Of a stretch of DNA of 26,112 nucleotides, positions 25,593-26,112 are shown in pieces. Position numbers and translations under genes: made by a program. Numbering within the stretch: the first letter of the stretch is position 1; each line of letters opens with the position of its first letter. This DNA comes from JBMOLL01 sp049325415 (GTDB lineage Bacteria; Bacteroidota; Bacteroidia; Bacteroidales; GCA-2748055). The notes beneath the pieces were generated by a model that saw nothing but the letters and a program-made list of their open reading frames with translations, was not told the DNA's origin and did not search any database. The stretch spans positions 1-26,112 of the forward strand of contig JBMOLL010000146.1 of the NCBI GenBank assembly GCA_049325415.1, in the 5' to 3' direction.

Positions 25593-26112
25593 TTATTCCG
25601 ATTCGAAGACCAGATCAAGAGCTACGGGAACTCCGCAGGCTTTTTTATCCGTAAGCTTTTTGTAGCGGATATCCGGGTTACAGATCTGTATATCGGGGTA
25701 GCTCATCTGCAGGGCCATTGTCACCAGGCCGAAGATTTTGGGTCCGTTCGGCACGGCAATAAGGCGGTGATCCAGTCTGAGCATCAGCGCCAGGTCGGAG
25801 AGCAACTGGTATATCTGTTGCCCGTTATTTCCGGGATAGGCAATGAGGTTTCGGATGGAGATGGAATCGATAAGCGGATGATTGTTAATAAAGACCTTTT
25901 CAATATAGCGTTTATCGGAGGCCGGGTCGGAGTAGAAAAGATAGAGGGAATCGGGCTTTATCTGTTCCACTACCCTGATGGCATTCAGAGGATCCTGACT
26001 CAGACCCAGGAACAGGGCTGTTTTCTTTCCGTCGGTGATAGTACCTCTGTCGATGCATACCGAATCCATGGTCTTGATCCGGCTGTCGCGCGGATGGCTG
26101 TCAAACTCCGAA
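25593..26112 (-). CDS. C-terminal part of an unknown protein, cut by the right window edge
   Basis: The frame is open from the stop at 25593-25595 to the window edge, so the internal Met at 26069 need not be the start and the gene is incomplete at its 5' end. About 172 residues are visible. They show an alternating beta/alpha pattern of Rossmann type: KKTALFLGLSQDPLNAIRVVEQ, then PDSLYLFYSDPASDKRYIEKVF, then LDHRLIAVPNGPKIFGLVTMALQM and YPDIQICNPDI. The strand-loop-GPK-helix arrangement recalls CARF or related nucleotide-sensing folds, but this is by eye and weak. I do not recognise a named family. It is co-directional with the E2 gene, 109 bp upstream of it. Confidence 0.75.
   Translation of the reverse strand, partial: SEFDSHPRDSRIKTMDSVCIDRGTITDGKKTALFLGLSQDPLNAIRVVEQIKPDSLYLFYSDPASDKRYIEKVFINNHPLIDSISIRNLIAYPGNNGQQIYQLLSDLALMLRLDHRLIAVPNGPKIFGLVTMALQMSYPDIQICNPDIRYKKLTDKKACGVPVALDLVFESE

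Noticed and set aside
1..26112. CRISPR array, insertion sequence, prophage or integration site
   Set aside because: I saw no regularly spaced direct repeats, transposase, integrase or phage genes, and coding character is even across the window.

Overview
The window looks like chromosomal DNA from a member of the Bacteroidota, probably an anaerobic Bacteroidia lineage. The evidence is three large TonB-dependent receptors (two with carboxypeptidase-regulatory N-terminal domains), a DUF4249 lipoprotein paired with one of them, TPR-type sensor proteins, a fused E1 alpha/beta 2-oxoacid dehydrogenase, a DUF1080 protein, an AmmeMemoRadiSam gene pair, and one very good match to the Bacteroidetes promoter (TTG-N19-TAnnTTTG). 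Base composition is moderate and even. I see no insertion sequence, phage gene, CRISPR array, rRNA or tRNA.

Layout, left to right. Bases 1-74 may hold the tail of a gene. A TPR histidine kinase (395-2434, +) converges on an exported methionine sulfoxide reductase A (minus). Diverging from msrA are the radical SAM and Memo members of the AmmeMemoRadiSam system (3146-5006, +), which overlap by 14 bp; the AMMECR1 member is absent. The next intergenic region holds a candidate small RNA (about 5241-5328, +) with its own promoter and a perfect 10-bp-stem terminator that reaches the stop codon of a convergent DUF1080 gene. A sugar/proton symporter (6160-7602, +) and a secreted Tyr/His-rich protein with a probable OB-fold (7723-8706, +) follow, each with a clear terminator.

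From 8831 to the right edge every gene is on the minus strand. The first block, in transcription order, is TonB receptor, TPR-SpoIIE phosphatase, TonB receptor, DUF4249 lipoprotein (17059 down to 8831). The first pair share a TGATG stop/start and the last pair abut, so this looks like one operon linking surface uptake to a signalling phosphatase. A third TonB receptor (17253-19736) has its own terminator and a possible -7 box. Then come leuA (19884-21383) and a block transcribed E2, fused E1, flavodoxin (25483 down to 21565) that ends at a 13-bp-stem terminator. The E1 gene carries an apparent one-base deletion near 23949. The right edge cuts a gene of unknown function.

The metabolic theme on the right is 2-oxoacid chemistry: if the E1/E2 complex acts on branched-chain 2-oxoacids, it competes with LeuA for 2-oxoisovalerate. 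The left half is mostly signalling, redox repair and poorly understood enzymes. The best candidates for something new are the small RNA at 5241-5328, the receptor-phosphatase operon, and the two-gene AmmeMemoRadiSam locus.
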